The notes: generated by a model from the letters alone, not told the origin. A stretch of DNA of 20,171 bases from Bisporella sp. PMI_857 (GCA_021307315.1 JAJSPD010000210.1:1-20171), one strand, 5' to 3'; positions 1 to 9,419 are shown, counted from the stretch's first letter. Translations and numbers: made by a program.

Positions 1-22
1 AAAAAAATATTAGTAACGAAAC

Positions 23-309
23 TGTCACGGCCCTGGCCCTATCTCGAGCTTGGCGCCAGACACCGCAGAGCTCGGTAGAGCTTGGCCCCTGCTACCACAG
101 GGCTCGGCAACCCAGAGCTTGGCGACCGATGCTACAGGGCTCGCTTACGCTGGCCCCTGGCCAGCCTCCTGTATATAAGGCACTGCTTTCCTTCCCTTCT
201 TCTGTCTGTAGCTTGTTCTCTTAGTTATAACAATTGATAGTTGTTCACACCTCTGAGTCCTTCTACCTAGATCTACGGATCGAGATCCTGTTCAGCTTGA
301 GTTGTTACA
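23..309 (+). mobile_element. Solo LTR of a Ty3/Gypsy-like retrotransposon
   Basis: The 287-bp segment begins TGTCACGG and ends TTGTTACA, so it has the TG...CA ends of an LTR. It is flanked by a perfect 5-bp direct repeat GAAAC at 18-22 and 310-314, the expected target-site duplication. A TATA box (TATATAAG, about 173-180) followed by a pyrimidine-rich tract supports + orientation. The U3 part holds several degenerate copies of a GAGCTTGGC-type motif. No internal retrotransposon sequence lies on either side, so this is a solo LTR left by LTR-LTR recombination. It is G+C-rich inside extremely A+T-rich DNA, which suggests that it inserted after the host sequence was RIP-mutated. Assignment to Gypsy rather than Copia rests on the TGTCA start and is tentative. 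Confidence 0.8.
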
Positions 310-314
310 GAAAC

Positions 315-967
315 TATTTATATTACTATAGTTTTTATCGGAATTCATCGGTAATTATCGTATTAGTTTTAACTCGATAAGTCCGATTTAATTAATTTAA
401 ATCAAATTTAATTTGATTGATTTGATTTAATTTAATTAAGTTTTAAATTTATTGATTTGATTTAATTAAGTTGCTTAAATTTAATTAAATCAAATTATTT
501 TTTCCGCTAATATTTTGTACAAAACTTTACAAATTAATTTACTATAAAATAGTAAACTATATAAATTACATAAATTTATTATTAATATTTTAACTAATAT
601 ATTTTAATTACTAAAATTTAATTATATTATTATTATTGTTATTATTATTATTTTTAAAGTTTAAAGTATTTTAACTTTTTATAATTTTTTATATATATTA
701 CAAATAAAATATAAATCGAATAGTTTTAAAAATTTTATATTATTTTTAAAATTTTAGTATTTATTTAATAATTGTTTAATTAATTTGTAGTTTTAATATT
801 TATTTTATATAAAAAACTAATACTTAAACTATAACTAATATAATAAAATTATGTATTATTAAATTTATTGTAAATTTTACAAAGTGTAAAATTGCTTATT
901 GTTTGTTATAAAACTTTAAAATTAAAAATTATAAACTTTATTGTTTGTATCAATATTTACCAGTATA
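315..967. other. Extremely A+T-rich, RIP-like block
   Basis: Almost only A and T, with no credible reading frame. TTAATTTAAATC-like runs recur, and a 15-bp inverted repeat lies at 455-469 and 481-495. This is the usual end state of repeats destroyed by RIP (C-to-T mutation, mainly at CpA). The original element can no longer be recognised. Confidence 0.7.
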
Positions 968-977
968 GATTAGTTAC

Positions 978-1135
978 TGAATGGAGGATGGGTCATGTGA
1001 CGAAGTCACATGACTTAGGGATGAGGCATATCCTCATCCCTTGATTCATCCTTCAACAATCAGATCACATTCAACCCAACAGGCAACTGCGTAGCAATTA
1101 CGTGGTGTTGCCACGGGTAGAGTGATCCGACATTT
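978..1135. repeat. Small hairpin-rich insert, possible solo LTR or MITE remnant
   Basis: A moderate-G+C island inside the A+T block. It contains two adjacent perfect hairpins: GTCATGTGAC-gaa-GTCACATGAC (992-1014) and AGGGATGAGG-catat-CCTCATCCCT (1017-1041). The stretch 978-1058 starts TGAATGG and ends CTTCAACA, loosely like a Copia LTR (TGTTGAA...TTCAACA), but no clear target-site duplication is visible. The part from 1059 to 1135 has no assignment. It was probably inserted after the surrounding RIP. Confidence 0.4.
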
Positions 1136-1600
1136 ATAAAATGTAAATTGTATATAATATATTTTAAACTATAAAAATACATATTATAAATATTATAAAT
1201 TATATATTATAAAATTAAAACATAGTATTAAATTAACACGTTATTCGTTATATAAATTACTTATAACAAAATTAAAATAACTATTTTTATAATATACAAA
1301 ATAAATTAAACGCTAGTTTAATAAAAAGTTTTTTAATTTGTGTAATTTAAATTTATTTTATTTATTTAAATAAAAACTTATAATTATTATTATTATATTA
1401 TAAACTAATTAAAAAACATATATTATTAATATTTACAAAATTAATATTATATTACAAATTTTAATTTTAAAAAATTAATTTTTAAATATTGTTTAAGTTA
1501 ATTAATTATATATTGTAATTTAATACAATTAATAGTAATATTGTAGTTATTTATTTTTTAATATATTGCCGGTTTAAAATTGTTATATATTATTATCTCA
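1136..1600. other. Second extremely A+T-rich block
   Basis: Continuation of the A+T-rich sequence on the other side of the island at 978-1135. No gene is visible. The switch to G+C-rich sequence near 1600 is abrupt. Confidence 0.65.
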
Positions 1601-1636
1601 GGACGGCGGTTTGCCCCCCCGGGTTTAGCGACCCTC

Positions 1637-1764
1637 CGTGTTGGGCAAAGCGCGTGCACGGACCCCCGCCGCTTTTCAACCTCTATAAAAGTCGCGCTCC
1701 CGTGTTGGGCAAGGCGCGTGCACGGACCCACGCCGCTTTTTAACCTCTATAAAAGTCGCGCTCT
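1637..1764 (+). promoter_or_regulatory. 64-bp tandem duplication with TATA motifs (duplicated promoter)
   Basis: Two 64-bp units, 1637-1700 and 1701-1764, differ at only three positions. Each runs from CGTGTTGGGCAA through a GC-rich segment to CCTCTATAAAAGTCGCG, so each carries a TATA box (about 1684-1690 and 1748-1754) near its 3' end. The duplicated core promoter lies immediately upstream of the degraded gene that starts near 2063, and I infer that it once drove that gene. From 1765 to 2062 I see only a short pyrimidine-rich leader-like stretch and no gene. Confidence 0.5.
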
Positions 1765-2062
1765 CCCCACTGCACGGCCATCTTCTCTTTCAATCCTTTC
1801 CCCAACAAGCTCCTCGCTCTTTCGTTTCAATTTTCGTTATGCGCCGTCCACCTTTTTCCCATGCAATTACTATAAACCCACCCCGAATGTCCTTATAGTC
1901 GGCTTTACTATAGCTGAAAAGCTGAACGGCACATCTAGTTTGCAGCCAGATTCCTCGATCTTTTACTCTAAATTTAATGCTCTCGAGCGTTTGCAACAGC
2001 GATTATTCTCTTGAAGCAGCTAGATTAGCTGAGATACCGGCATGGATACTAGCTTTGCTTCT

Positions 2063-3490
2063 TTTCGCCATCGCACTATTACAACTTTCAAGGCAATGTC
2101 TCGGCGTGACTACGACCGTGGAGGCTTGCCTTTGGCATTCCTTTTATGCGTTGTTACTTAGCCAATCGCAAAAATGCTTCACGACGGCGTAGTTGGCTTT
2201 GCTTGGCTGTACCGCCGAATTACGTGTCAGAAGAAGGATTTGGTAAGCTCGTTTGCGCTGCGGAGACTATGATATGCGCCGTATGCCTTGATCTGGGCTG
2301 ATCCGTCACGAAAAGGGCCGGTTTTTACTTGTGTGGCTGTTACAGACAACAGTTTGCATAGCAATTGCATCACCGAAGCCCTTGTTAAGCATCCAACCGA
2401 GACACAATCCTCCGCCGGTGAGACAACTAGTAAAAGCGAGGAAGGAAATATGGACTATTACAGGCAAACAAACTGTGTTGCTTCGGAAAAAGCTTTATCC
2501 GAGCCTGTTGTTTATAAAAATTGAATCTGGCGCTTGTAGGCTGCTCGAGAATTCTTGGCTTCAAAGTGCTACCGGGACAAAACTGCATATACCACCGGAA
2601 ATACACACAATACAATCCTGCACTGCGCAGTTTCACTTTTGCAAAAAGCAGGTCGTTTAGGCTTAGCTATACGGGGTGGCATAAAGTACAGGGAAATAAG
2701 TCTGATACATTGTATTTCGAGCAAAATTAGCCGATTACAGTTTTATTTCTCGATTTTCGACAAAACCCAGGATAGCTAAGCACAAGTCGTGGTGATATTG
2801 CATAAAAAGCGAGCTTTGACTCGATTACTCGGTAGAATACCAGCGAAAAAACGCTTGAAGTAGCGAGATTGAAGCGATTGTTAAGTCTAGGCGCGGCGTT
2901 TTGCTGCAAGAAGATAGTAGTTCAATTCGCGTTGGAGTTAGTAATTGGCTGGAATACGCTCAAAAATGCTTTAGTTTACTAGTAGGCTAGGCGCTTTGAA
3001 AGGTCTTTATTTCCAGGAACTTGTAAAACTGAGATTCATTTATATAACCGGATTATTTGGTTTTAAAGCAGCTTACAGCAGTTGGAGCAGCAAAGCAAAT
3101 GTATAGACGAAATCGGTCTAATTTCAACAAGCAAGCATTTACAAGTTACTTTTTAAGCCGCTTAACTTTTTTGCTGAACATTTTATACATTTTCAACTTA
3201 ATTTTTTACTATTTACTTCGTTTTATAATGGCTGCTTTTGGAAGCACGAAGTTTGTTCGATTTGCACTTTTTTATTAAACCCGCTACTTTGCAACAGAAA
3301 TATTTTTGGGCTTGTTAAGCTAGCCGGTTAATCCCTTTATTTACAAGCAGCCAGAAAACATTTAGATTCGCGGCTATTTACTTCCGTTCTGGATGTCAAG
3401 CTGAAAATAGAAATGCTGCAGCGAAAAGCGAAAGTACGTAGACAAACTTCGGCCGAAGTGAACTATGCTGATTTGCTAATATAAGTCGGA
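2063..3490 (+). pseudogene. RIP-degraded gene, N-terminal block (frame 2)
   Basis: I do not recognise the family. Reading the frame whose codons start at positions equal to 2 modulo 3 gives a protein-like translation from about 2063 to 3490. Most stops in it are TAG or TAA, which CAG or CAA would become under RIP-type C-to-T change. The best-preserved parts are a hydrophilic stretch at about 2330-2520 and a basic, helical-looking stretch at about 3360-3475 (residues such as KLKIEMLQRKAKVRRQ). The reading then moves to the next frame, by indel or lost intron. Some TGA stops (for example near 2269 and 2522) do not fit simple CAG/CAA conversion. This is the start of a roughly 1300-codon degraded gene continuing to 5978. 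Confidence 0.45.
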
Positions 3491-5012
3491 ACTTTACTTT
3501 TGATAATAATAACGATAAATCAGACGACGATTTGCTATTTTTCGAGGAGATTTTCGAACTGCTTTATGTCCGACGGTTTTAAGTAAAGCTTCGAGAACCG
3601 AACTTACTTTTTAGTATCTAGAACAACCAGCGCTTTACAGGGTTGAAATGCAAAGCGACAGAACAAAATCAAAATTAAGTAAGCGTCAGAGTAATAGACC
3701 AAGTAAGCGCGTTGTTTGTTTTTCATGCTAAAAAGCGGCCTGTTAATAATGCGTAGATCAACCAATAATTCTCGATAACGACTCAAATGAAGCAAGTATG
3801 AGAATAAGGCGGAAAATGGTGCTAGTAGTATCGAGACTAAGCGTACCGGACGGGATATAAGTCTACATAGTACTTTCGGAAGTTCAGAATTCGCTTTTGG
3901 TCTATAGTATAATATTGAAGAGAGCCGCTATATCGATGAGTCTGCTTTAAAACTTGGATTTTGTGAGCAGCAAAGCGTGTTTTCTGCTTTCGCACCAGAT
4001 AAACTTCAGACTTTTTTCAATTTACGCTACTACAAGATCAGGCCAACTAGCAAGACATAGACAGTATTCTTTAGAGCATGTCAGTGGAAAGTGCGTTTCA
4101 CTCTCTCCTCGAGACTTTTAATAACAGCGATAATGGATAGACTGATTATAGTATAGCTGAATTGGAGAAAAAATTAGGGTTGGCTTTAGAAAAGCAAGTA
4201 GATTCATTATTGGCCAGCTCACCAAGCTTTTTACATGCTCGCTCGGTCGAGGCACTACAGAACAAGATCAAAAGTCGAGAACGCACTAAAGCTTTTAGTA
4301 GCAGGCTAGAAAAGCTACGAAATGCTTTTCGGAATAGCACTTTAGCTCGGGATTTTGAGGAGCGAAAGCAGCAAAAAACTCAGGTAAAAGTAGAAACACT
4401 TGCGAAGATAGAACTATAAAAAAACAAGTTAGTGAAAAAAAAAGAAAGAATAGAAATGTAGCAGCAAGAAAAGCTTGAGTAGCTCGTTACAAGTAATTTG
4501 CAAAACTTAGTAACAGTAAACTACATAAACAATTTTATAGAGAATGAATCTACCGAAGCTTCGTTAACTACACAACTGTAAATTAACAAGCACTGCTTTC
4601 GACTGCGCGAAAAGCGCACCTAGCAGTTTGCTGAATGCTAATTAAAAACAATCCAGTACTACGAACGTTTAAACAGGTCTAATTTGTAGGTGAACGAAGC
4701 CGATATACGGATGATAATAATATTACTACATTGCGAACGATTTTATTAAGATTCAGGTTTACAAGCAAAAAATAGCTTTGTGCGAGTTTAATATTTGCGC
4801 TGTAGCCGGCGCGACTAAAATAAGAAAATTTTTGAGTACTTGTTCGATAACTTTTTTACATAGGTCACAAAAGATCAGCTAAAAATTTTACTCAATTATA
4901 CATTGCTTGCTAAGCTTGAAAGTAAGCAGCTACGCTACTAACTTTCTCGTTTTTAGAAATTTTTAAAGAACAATTTGCTAACGGAACGCGTTTTGAAACA
5001 GCGTTTTCTACC
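3490..5012 (+). pseudogene. RIP-degraded gene, middle coiled-coil-like block (frame 1)
   Basis: The reading continues in frame 1. An acidic run (DNNNDNKSDDD, from 3502) is followed by a basic region to about 3920. From 4063 to 5012 there is a long Lys/Glu/Gln-rich helical sequence, probably coiled coil; the best-preserved uninterrupted part is 4141-4419. Between 4138 and about 4980 I counted fourteen in-frame stops, and all are TAA or TAG with no TGA, the signature of RIP acting on Gln codons. Four TGA codons occur around 3799-3970. The family is not recognised. A tyrosine-recombinase (DUF3435-type) origin was considered, because an Arg-rich patch (3850-3900) precedes a segment ending DQANQQDIDSIL, but this is weak. 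Confidence 0.5.
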
Positions 5013-5018
5013 GACTCT

Positions 5019-5978
5019 TTGAGTCGAGCACAATCGAAAATTTATCCCAAGTATTTAAAGGCTTTGACCGACAACGAGCACTGTTATACTTCAAGAATTT
5101 TTCGAAGTTCTTCTGGCTTTTCTTTTTTACTTGGGCTAGTACAGAGCAGCAATCCCGAAACGGAGAAGCGGAAAAAGAAACGAAAGCACCAAAACACGCA
5201 TATTTTGACTAGCAGCGAAACCCACTATTTAGTAAACATCGATAATTACAATATCTGCGATACTGGAAATGAGGCTCCACAACGTGCAAAGCGACGAAAG
5301 CCAAGCGCAGCGCTTGTTGCAACTCCAACTACTTGTCGCAAACATTTCCCAGAGCCTCGCTTTAAACAGCCTAGTCCTCGTGTAGCGCTATCGGCCACTG
5401 CAGCTGAGATTGGCGACGCGTAAATCCAAAAGGCCGATAATGGATACCTATCGACTTTTGTGGATAATAGCCATCTTTATGCCTCGCAAGCTTTTCGGAG
5501 TCCGTTTGCGGCAACAGAAGAAGTACTATTTGCTGAGTATCAGGAATGGCTTTTTCAAAACTTTCTCAAATGCACTAAAATCGAAAATGAAACAACGTAC
5601 AACTTTAAGTTCAAACTGCTATCGATCTCGGAACAACTTCACTTGCCGATTAGCTTCACAGCATTGGCCACCAACTACGACGCTGCTGCGCATTCTAAGA
5701 TACATTAATCACCGTCATATATTAAAACCAGAAGCATTAAACGGAAATCGACACGAGCAGCTGCATGCCAAGTTCCGCCAGTGACATTACAAGCGAAAAG
5801 AACACGTGTTTTTTGGACAGTAAAAGAAAACAAAAAGATATTGGAAATGAAAAAGGAGGGATACTTATAGGAGAAGATCGGTCTTGCTTTTTAGCAACAA
5901 ACTTCACAACGGACTTTAAGCGCGATCAAAATGCAGTACTATACAAAGCTTAAATAGACCTGGTGGACGACTGCTTGA
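5019..5978 (+). pseudogene. RIP-degraded gene, C-terminal block with Myb/SANT-like domain (frame 0)
   Basis: Frame 0 stays protein-like from 5019 to a TGA at 5976-5978 and is broken only by TAA (5421, 5706) and TAG (5868, 5892, 5955). Each fits a former CAA or CAG. A basic cluster (KRKKKRK, about 5166-5186) and another (AKRRK, about 5289) look like nuclear localisation signals. A globular-looking region follows at 5460-5705. From 5811 to about 5957 the sequence reads FWTVKENKKILEMKKEGYL, then later RTLSAIKMQYY. This pattern (W-x3-E...I-L...G...I...R-T-x2-A-I-x3-Y) resembles Myb/SANT or Trihelix-type DNA-binding helices. The complete gene may have encoded a nuclear, DNA-binding protein, perhaps of a transposable element. 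The domain is inferred by eye only. Confidence 0.5.
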
Positions 5979-6394
5979 ACCAGGAGTTTTCTGACCCGTA
6001 TTCTGGAAGTTTTTCGCTAAGGCTAGTAATGGCTATCTCCAGATGAAGAACGATGGCTATTCGTAGAAAGACATAAGCAAGAGGAGTAACTTTCAATAAG
6101 TAGGCAAGCTTGTGCTTTGTACATTTGACGTTTTTGTAGTGGTATCTGCTAGCTTTTTGTTTCAAAGAAGCGATTTCTATCGAGTTATATAGTTACAGTA
6201 TACACGCGATTTTTTCTGACACAGTCATTTTTATTAGCCTTTACTTTCTTTTATATACTTTATCTTTATTCTGAGCTTTTATTAGATTTTACTCGAATCA
6301 TATATAGTTTTGTATGCAATTGAAACGACTAGACATATATAAACATTAATATTGTTACGTATAAAACTTCCCGACACCAAAATTTCCAAAAATA
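5979..6394. other. Non-coding stretch after the degraded gene
   Basis: A+T-rich with no credible reading frame. Short runs such as TTTATATAC at about 6250 could be 3' flank of the degraded gene. No element ends are recognised. Confidence 0.4.
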
Positions 6395-6436
6395 GAATTC
6401 TATTGGTAAATTTCTACTGGTAATCGCTAAATTCAA
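6395..6436. repeat. Left part of a 40-bp minisatellite, split by a LINE
   Basis: Ends with TTCTACTGGTAATCGCTAAA and the rest of the same unit that is repeated at 9159-9330. The last 15 bases, AATCGCTAAATTCAA (6422-6436), are repeated at 9156-9170 on the far side of the LINE and form its target-site duplication. Confidence 0.75.
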
Positions 6437-6437
6437 T

Positions 6438-7064
6438 CCGTCATGCCGGTACCTAGGCATTCAAATGGACACCAGGCTACGGTGGGACTACCACCGAGAG
6501 AAGGTCGAAGCCAGAGCTACCGGAAGACTCTCTGCCCTATCGGCCTTAGCATCTTCAACCTGGGGCACCGGGCTCATTAGCCTCCGACACGTATACAGAG
6601 CAATGATCATACCACAGATGCTCTATGGCTGCTCCGCATGGCACATCCCAGGGAGCGGGAGTCGAAGTCGAGGAGGCGCAATGGTAGCTGTCATCACAAG
6701 GATACAAAGACGCGCGGCGCAAATCGTCACCGGAGCATTCCGAACCACCGCTGGCGCGGCAGTGGAGGTAGAAGCACACCTACTCCCCGTACAGCAGCAG
6801 CTCGAGCAAACTGCGCTTGGAGCTGCGATGCGCATCCGAACTTCTCCGCTTTACGAGGAAATGGCTCAACCGAAGTACGACGACCAGCCCCGAGGGAGGA
6901 ACCTTAGGTGGAATGCCAACCGTAGCTCCCTCGATCAGTTTGTAAGCATTCTTGAGCGTAAATACAACATAGATCTCGACCGTTTCGAAAAGCGCCAACC
7001 GCAGTGGTGCCACCTTGGTGGATCCCACCAACAACGCACATTGCCGAATCTACGGAGACGGCAA
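6438..7064 (+). pseudogene. LINE reverse transcriptase C-terminal fragment
   Basis: Frame 0 from 6438 starts CRYLGIQMDTRLRWDYH, matching the YLGI-x-D-x2-L-x-W-x2-H signature after the palm domain of non-LTR reverse transcriptases. It continues through YGCSAWHIPG, the usual thumb/connection segment. The catalytic YADD box and everything upstream are missing. After about 7003 the reading must shift to frame 2, giving VVPPWWIPPTTHIAEST, a conserved linker before RNase H; loss of one base explains this. The ORF is then cut at 7064 by the nested insertion, and the same amino acids (TETA) resume at 7920. In the cell the protein would have copied LINE RNA into DNA at the target; this copy is inactive. 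Confidence 0.8.
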
Positions 7065-7918
7065 GGAGGGCGAAGACTCAACACCTGTATGTGGTGCCCT
7101 CTACGAACCTTCAGCGTTTTACGTCTGGAGAGCCGAGATTGAGTCAATTCAAGCTGGAGTCGAGAACGCACGGTACAACGCAACAACACTCGAAACAGAG
7201 GCCCTTTCAGCTCGAATCAAAGACTATACAGCTGTATATAGCAAAACCTATTCTACAGTACTCGCCGTTCAGTTACCTGCGCGCTGGCAGGGCGACAGTC
7301 AGTCGAATACCCTCTGGAGCATGAAAATTTTTTCACTCGACCCACTTTTATTTTGAGCCTCAATTCGACCTCGAAGCAATTCTTTGCGACTGTATCTATC
7401 TACCATTTTACGGTTTCCATGCCCTTCGCCAAGGGGGACTAACCTCTGGGCACCTAGTACGAGCCATGACCGGTGTTGACTACTAAGAAAACGACGAGAA
7501 TAAGCCTTGGGAAGGAAACAGCAGGGCCGGCAAGAAGGAAGGGGTATTTGCAGAAGAAGAGAAAAGTTTAGAAGTGGTTCTGAGGGTCAAATGAAAAGGA
7601 AGAGAATGCTTTGGTTATATACAGGGACTCGATCCCCAACATTCACTGGTATATATGAGAGGTTTTTGGAAGAAGTGTGTTAAGGCTACTAGTCTATTAA
7701 TATTGGCTAGTACAGTCCTTGTAGGGTACTTGTGCTCCTGCGTCTTTCTTTTTACTCTCGGACATAGCATATAGGACCACAGTATTTGTTACTGTTATTA
7801 GGATTGCGAAGCTCACGAGAAGGGCCTGCCTGAGAGCCAGGCCTGGGGGCCTAGCCGTGTTACATAGTCCTCGACTGATACAGCACGTTAAAAGGAATAA
7901 TAATAATAATAATAATAA
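7065..7918 (+). mobile_element. Nested retroposed insertion with (AAT)n tail
   Basis: This 854-bp segment is flanked by a perfect 14-bp direct repeat TACGGAGACGGCAA (7051-7064 and 7919-7932) and ends in a run of AAT units (7896-7918). Both are hallmarks of target-primed retroposition. Removing it and one repeat restores the LINE reading frame exactly. Its first part is open in frame 1 to a stop at 7354-7356, and a second protein-like stretch follows in another frame (about 7350-7487) before about 430 bp that look untranslated. A short hairpin, AGGCC-tggg-GGCCT (7839-7852), lies near the 3' end. I do not recognise the encoded peptide. It may be the 3' part of a different LINE or a retroposed transcript. 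Confidence 0.75.
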
Positions 7919-8438
7919 TACGGAGACGGCAATCAAGCAACACGACGCTACGGAACCAGGCACACTTTGTATTTACACGGACGGGAGCGGTATCAACGAT
8001 CGTGTCGGTGCAGCTGCGGTAGCACCAGCGCTGCAGCTGGAAGGTATTTGTAATATGCGGAAAGCCTACATGGGCACATCAACTACCTCGACGGTGTATG
8101 CAGGAGAGCTCAAAGGGCTAGTGCTAGCCTTCCAAATAGCACTAGACGTACACACAACAACAAACACCCCTAGGAAATGCTCCATTTTAACCGACAACCA
8201 GGCAGCGATCCAAGCAATGCGAAACCCCAAATGCCCGTCCGGCCAATACATCCTCGTCGAGGCCATACAAGCCGTAGACAAGCTCCGCGATCAAGGATGG
8301 GAAATCCAGATCCGATGGATCCCAGCACATGTCGGAGTGCCAGGGAATGAAGCTGCCGATCAAGCAGCCAAGGAGGCCGCGGATGAACGAACATATGATG
8401 AGCCGTCATCAGAACTGGGCGCGCCCCCCGGATCCTGA
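7919..8438 (+). pseudogene. LINE RNase H domain
   Basis: Frame 0 reads from the TETA of the duplicated target, then IKQHD, then an RNase H type I domain. The four acidic catalytic positions are all present: D in [10 protein letters not shown] (about 7974), E in YAGELKGL (about 8107), D in LTDNQAAI (about 8193) and D in [12 protein letters not shown] (about 8360). The preceding H ([11 protein letters not shown]) is also conserved. In LINEs this domain removes the RNA template strand after first-strand synthesis. The frame ends at a TGA near 8436, where homologous elements would continue; the rest lies in frame 2 from 8438. The catalytic core itself looks undamaged although the ORF is broken on both sides. 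Confidence 0.85.
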
Positions 8439-8899
8439 TGGCAACAACGAAATCCACTATCCGTCGGACGATGCGAAACGAATGGGAACTCTCCTGGGTA
8501 GCGGCGAAGCATGGCCGAGAGCTGTTCAAACTCGGGGTACGGCCGGGGAGAGCAATACTCGACACACACAATAGCATGCACAGAGCGATCAGCTCTGTCA
8601 TCACACAAATGCGCACTGGCAAGATCAGTCTACGCGCTTACCTGCATGCCATTAACAAGGCCGACACCGACTAATGCCAATGCGGTCTTGGACCTCAGAC
8701 GGTACGCCATATTTTACTCGAATGCAGGAATTGGACGGATGAGCGACAACAAATGTGGGCAGGCAAGCGACCATGTGTGGACATCAAACGCATTCTCTGT
8801 AGCCCGTCAATGGCAGTACAAGCAGCAAAGATGATTCTCAGGACAGGGCTGCTGGAGCAATTCCGCGCAGTCCCACCCAATGTACTCAAATATACATAG
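8438..8899 (+). pseudogene. LINE C-terminal region with CxC-x8-H-x4-C motif
   Basis: Frame 2 continues the LINE protein ([19 protein letters not shown] at its start) and reads through to a TAG at 8897-8899 except for one internal TAA at 8672-8674. Right after that stop comes CQCG...RHILLEC, a zinc-binding motif of spacing C-x-C-x8-H-x4-C found at the end of Tad1-type ORF2 proteins. The second LINE in this window has CAA (Gln) at the equivalent place (ESDQCACG), so the stop is a CAA-to-TAA change, a CpA-to-TpA transition of RIP type. Confidence 0.8.
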
Positions 8900-9114
8900 C
8901 ATTGAGTGATTACTAGTACATAGAAGCGAAGGAGGGCCAGGAAAGGCCTGACAAGTACATAGATGTAGAACAGCTATTAGAACTATTAGCATAAGTGCAG
9001 CCGCGAGGTAACGGAAGGAAAAGCAATTCTGGACAAGGAACGGCTTATTTCTAGAAACGAGAAACGGGAAGCACCTGTATTTATAGTTGCACGCTGCATA
9101 GCTGCCACTAGGGC

Positions 9115-9155
9115 GGCTGGGACAGCCTATGAATAAATCAATCAATCAATCAATC
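9115..9155 (+). other. LINE 3' terminal hairpin and (AATC)n tail
   Basis: A short perfect hairpin GGCTG-gga-CAGCC (9115-9127) lies just upstream of the tail TGAATAAATCAATCAATC... The structure is like the 3' stem-loop that some LINE reverse transcriptases use to recognise their RNA. From 8900 to 9114 is untranslated 3' region with no other feature. Confidence 0.5.
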
Positions 9156-9158
9156 AAT

Positions 9159-9330
9159 CGCTAAATTCAAATTTTTACTAGTAAACTTTTACTGGCAGTC
9201 GCTAAATTCAATTTCTACTGGTAAATTTCTACTGGTAATCGCTAAATTCAATTTCCACTGGTACATTTCTACTGGTAATCGCTAAATTCAATTTCTACTG
9301 GTACATTTCTACTGGTAATCGCTAAAATTA
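9159..9330. repeat. 40-bp minisatellite, main array
   Basis: About four tandem units: 9159-9199 (41 bp, the most diverged), 9200-9239, 9240-9279 and 9280-9319, with a partial unit after that. Each consists of CGCTAAATTCAA followed by two TTCTACTGGTA-type half-units. The left part of the same array lies at 6395-6436. A single 16-bp piece, TTTCTACTGGTAAATT, also occurs at 17985-18000. Confidence 0.85.
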
Positions 9331-9419
9331 GATTCTACAATACTACCATCAAGCTCTTACTACTCACAATACTCATTAAAGGGTATTATCTAAGCCTCGG
9401 AGTCTTACTATAATGCTAG

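Larger units (their letters stand above)
6437..9155 (+). mobile_element. 5'-truncated non-LTR retrotransposon (Tad1/I-like LINE), with nested insertion
   Basis: The element begins inside the C-terminal part of reverse transcriptase. It carries a complete RNase H domain and a CCHC-type C-terminal motif, and it ends in a simple (AATC)n tail at about 9136-9155. A 15-bp direct repeat AATCGCTAAATTCAA flanks it (6422-6436 and 9156-9170); part of this could be tail-derived because the tail shares AATC. The 5' truncation is typical of target-primed reverse transcription. It is dead: one frameshift near 7003, a second near 8425-8438, a TAA stop at 8672, and an 854-bp insertion in the ORF (7065-7918). 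Confidence 0.85.

Noticed and set aside
1017..1026. TTAGGG telomere-like repeat
   Set aside because: A single TTAGGG within a hairpin; no tandem array.
1580..2014. 144-codon plus-strand frame
   Set aside because: It runs through the duplicated promoter unit and has no protein-like character.
3800..4140. Starship captain (DUF3435 tyrosine recombinase) homology
   Set aside because: Only vague resemblance around an Arg-rich patch and a DQANQQDIDSIL segment. The catalytic R-H-R-Y arrangement cannot be shown, so it is not called.
7697..7963. Minus-strand 88-codon frame with a poly-Leu membrane-like segment
   Set aside because: The Leu run is the reverse of the (AAT)n tail, and the frame crosses the insertion boundary and target repeat.
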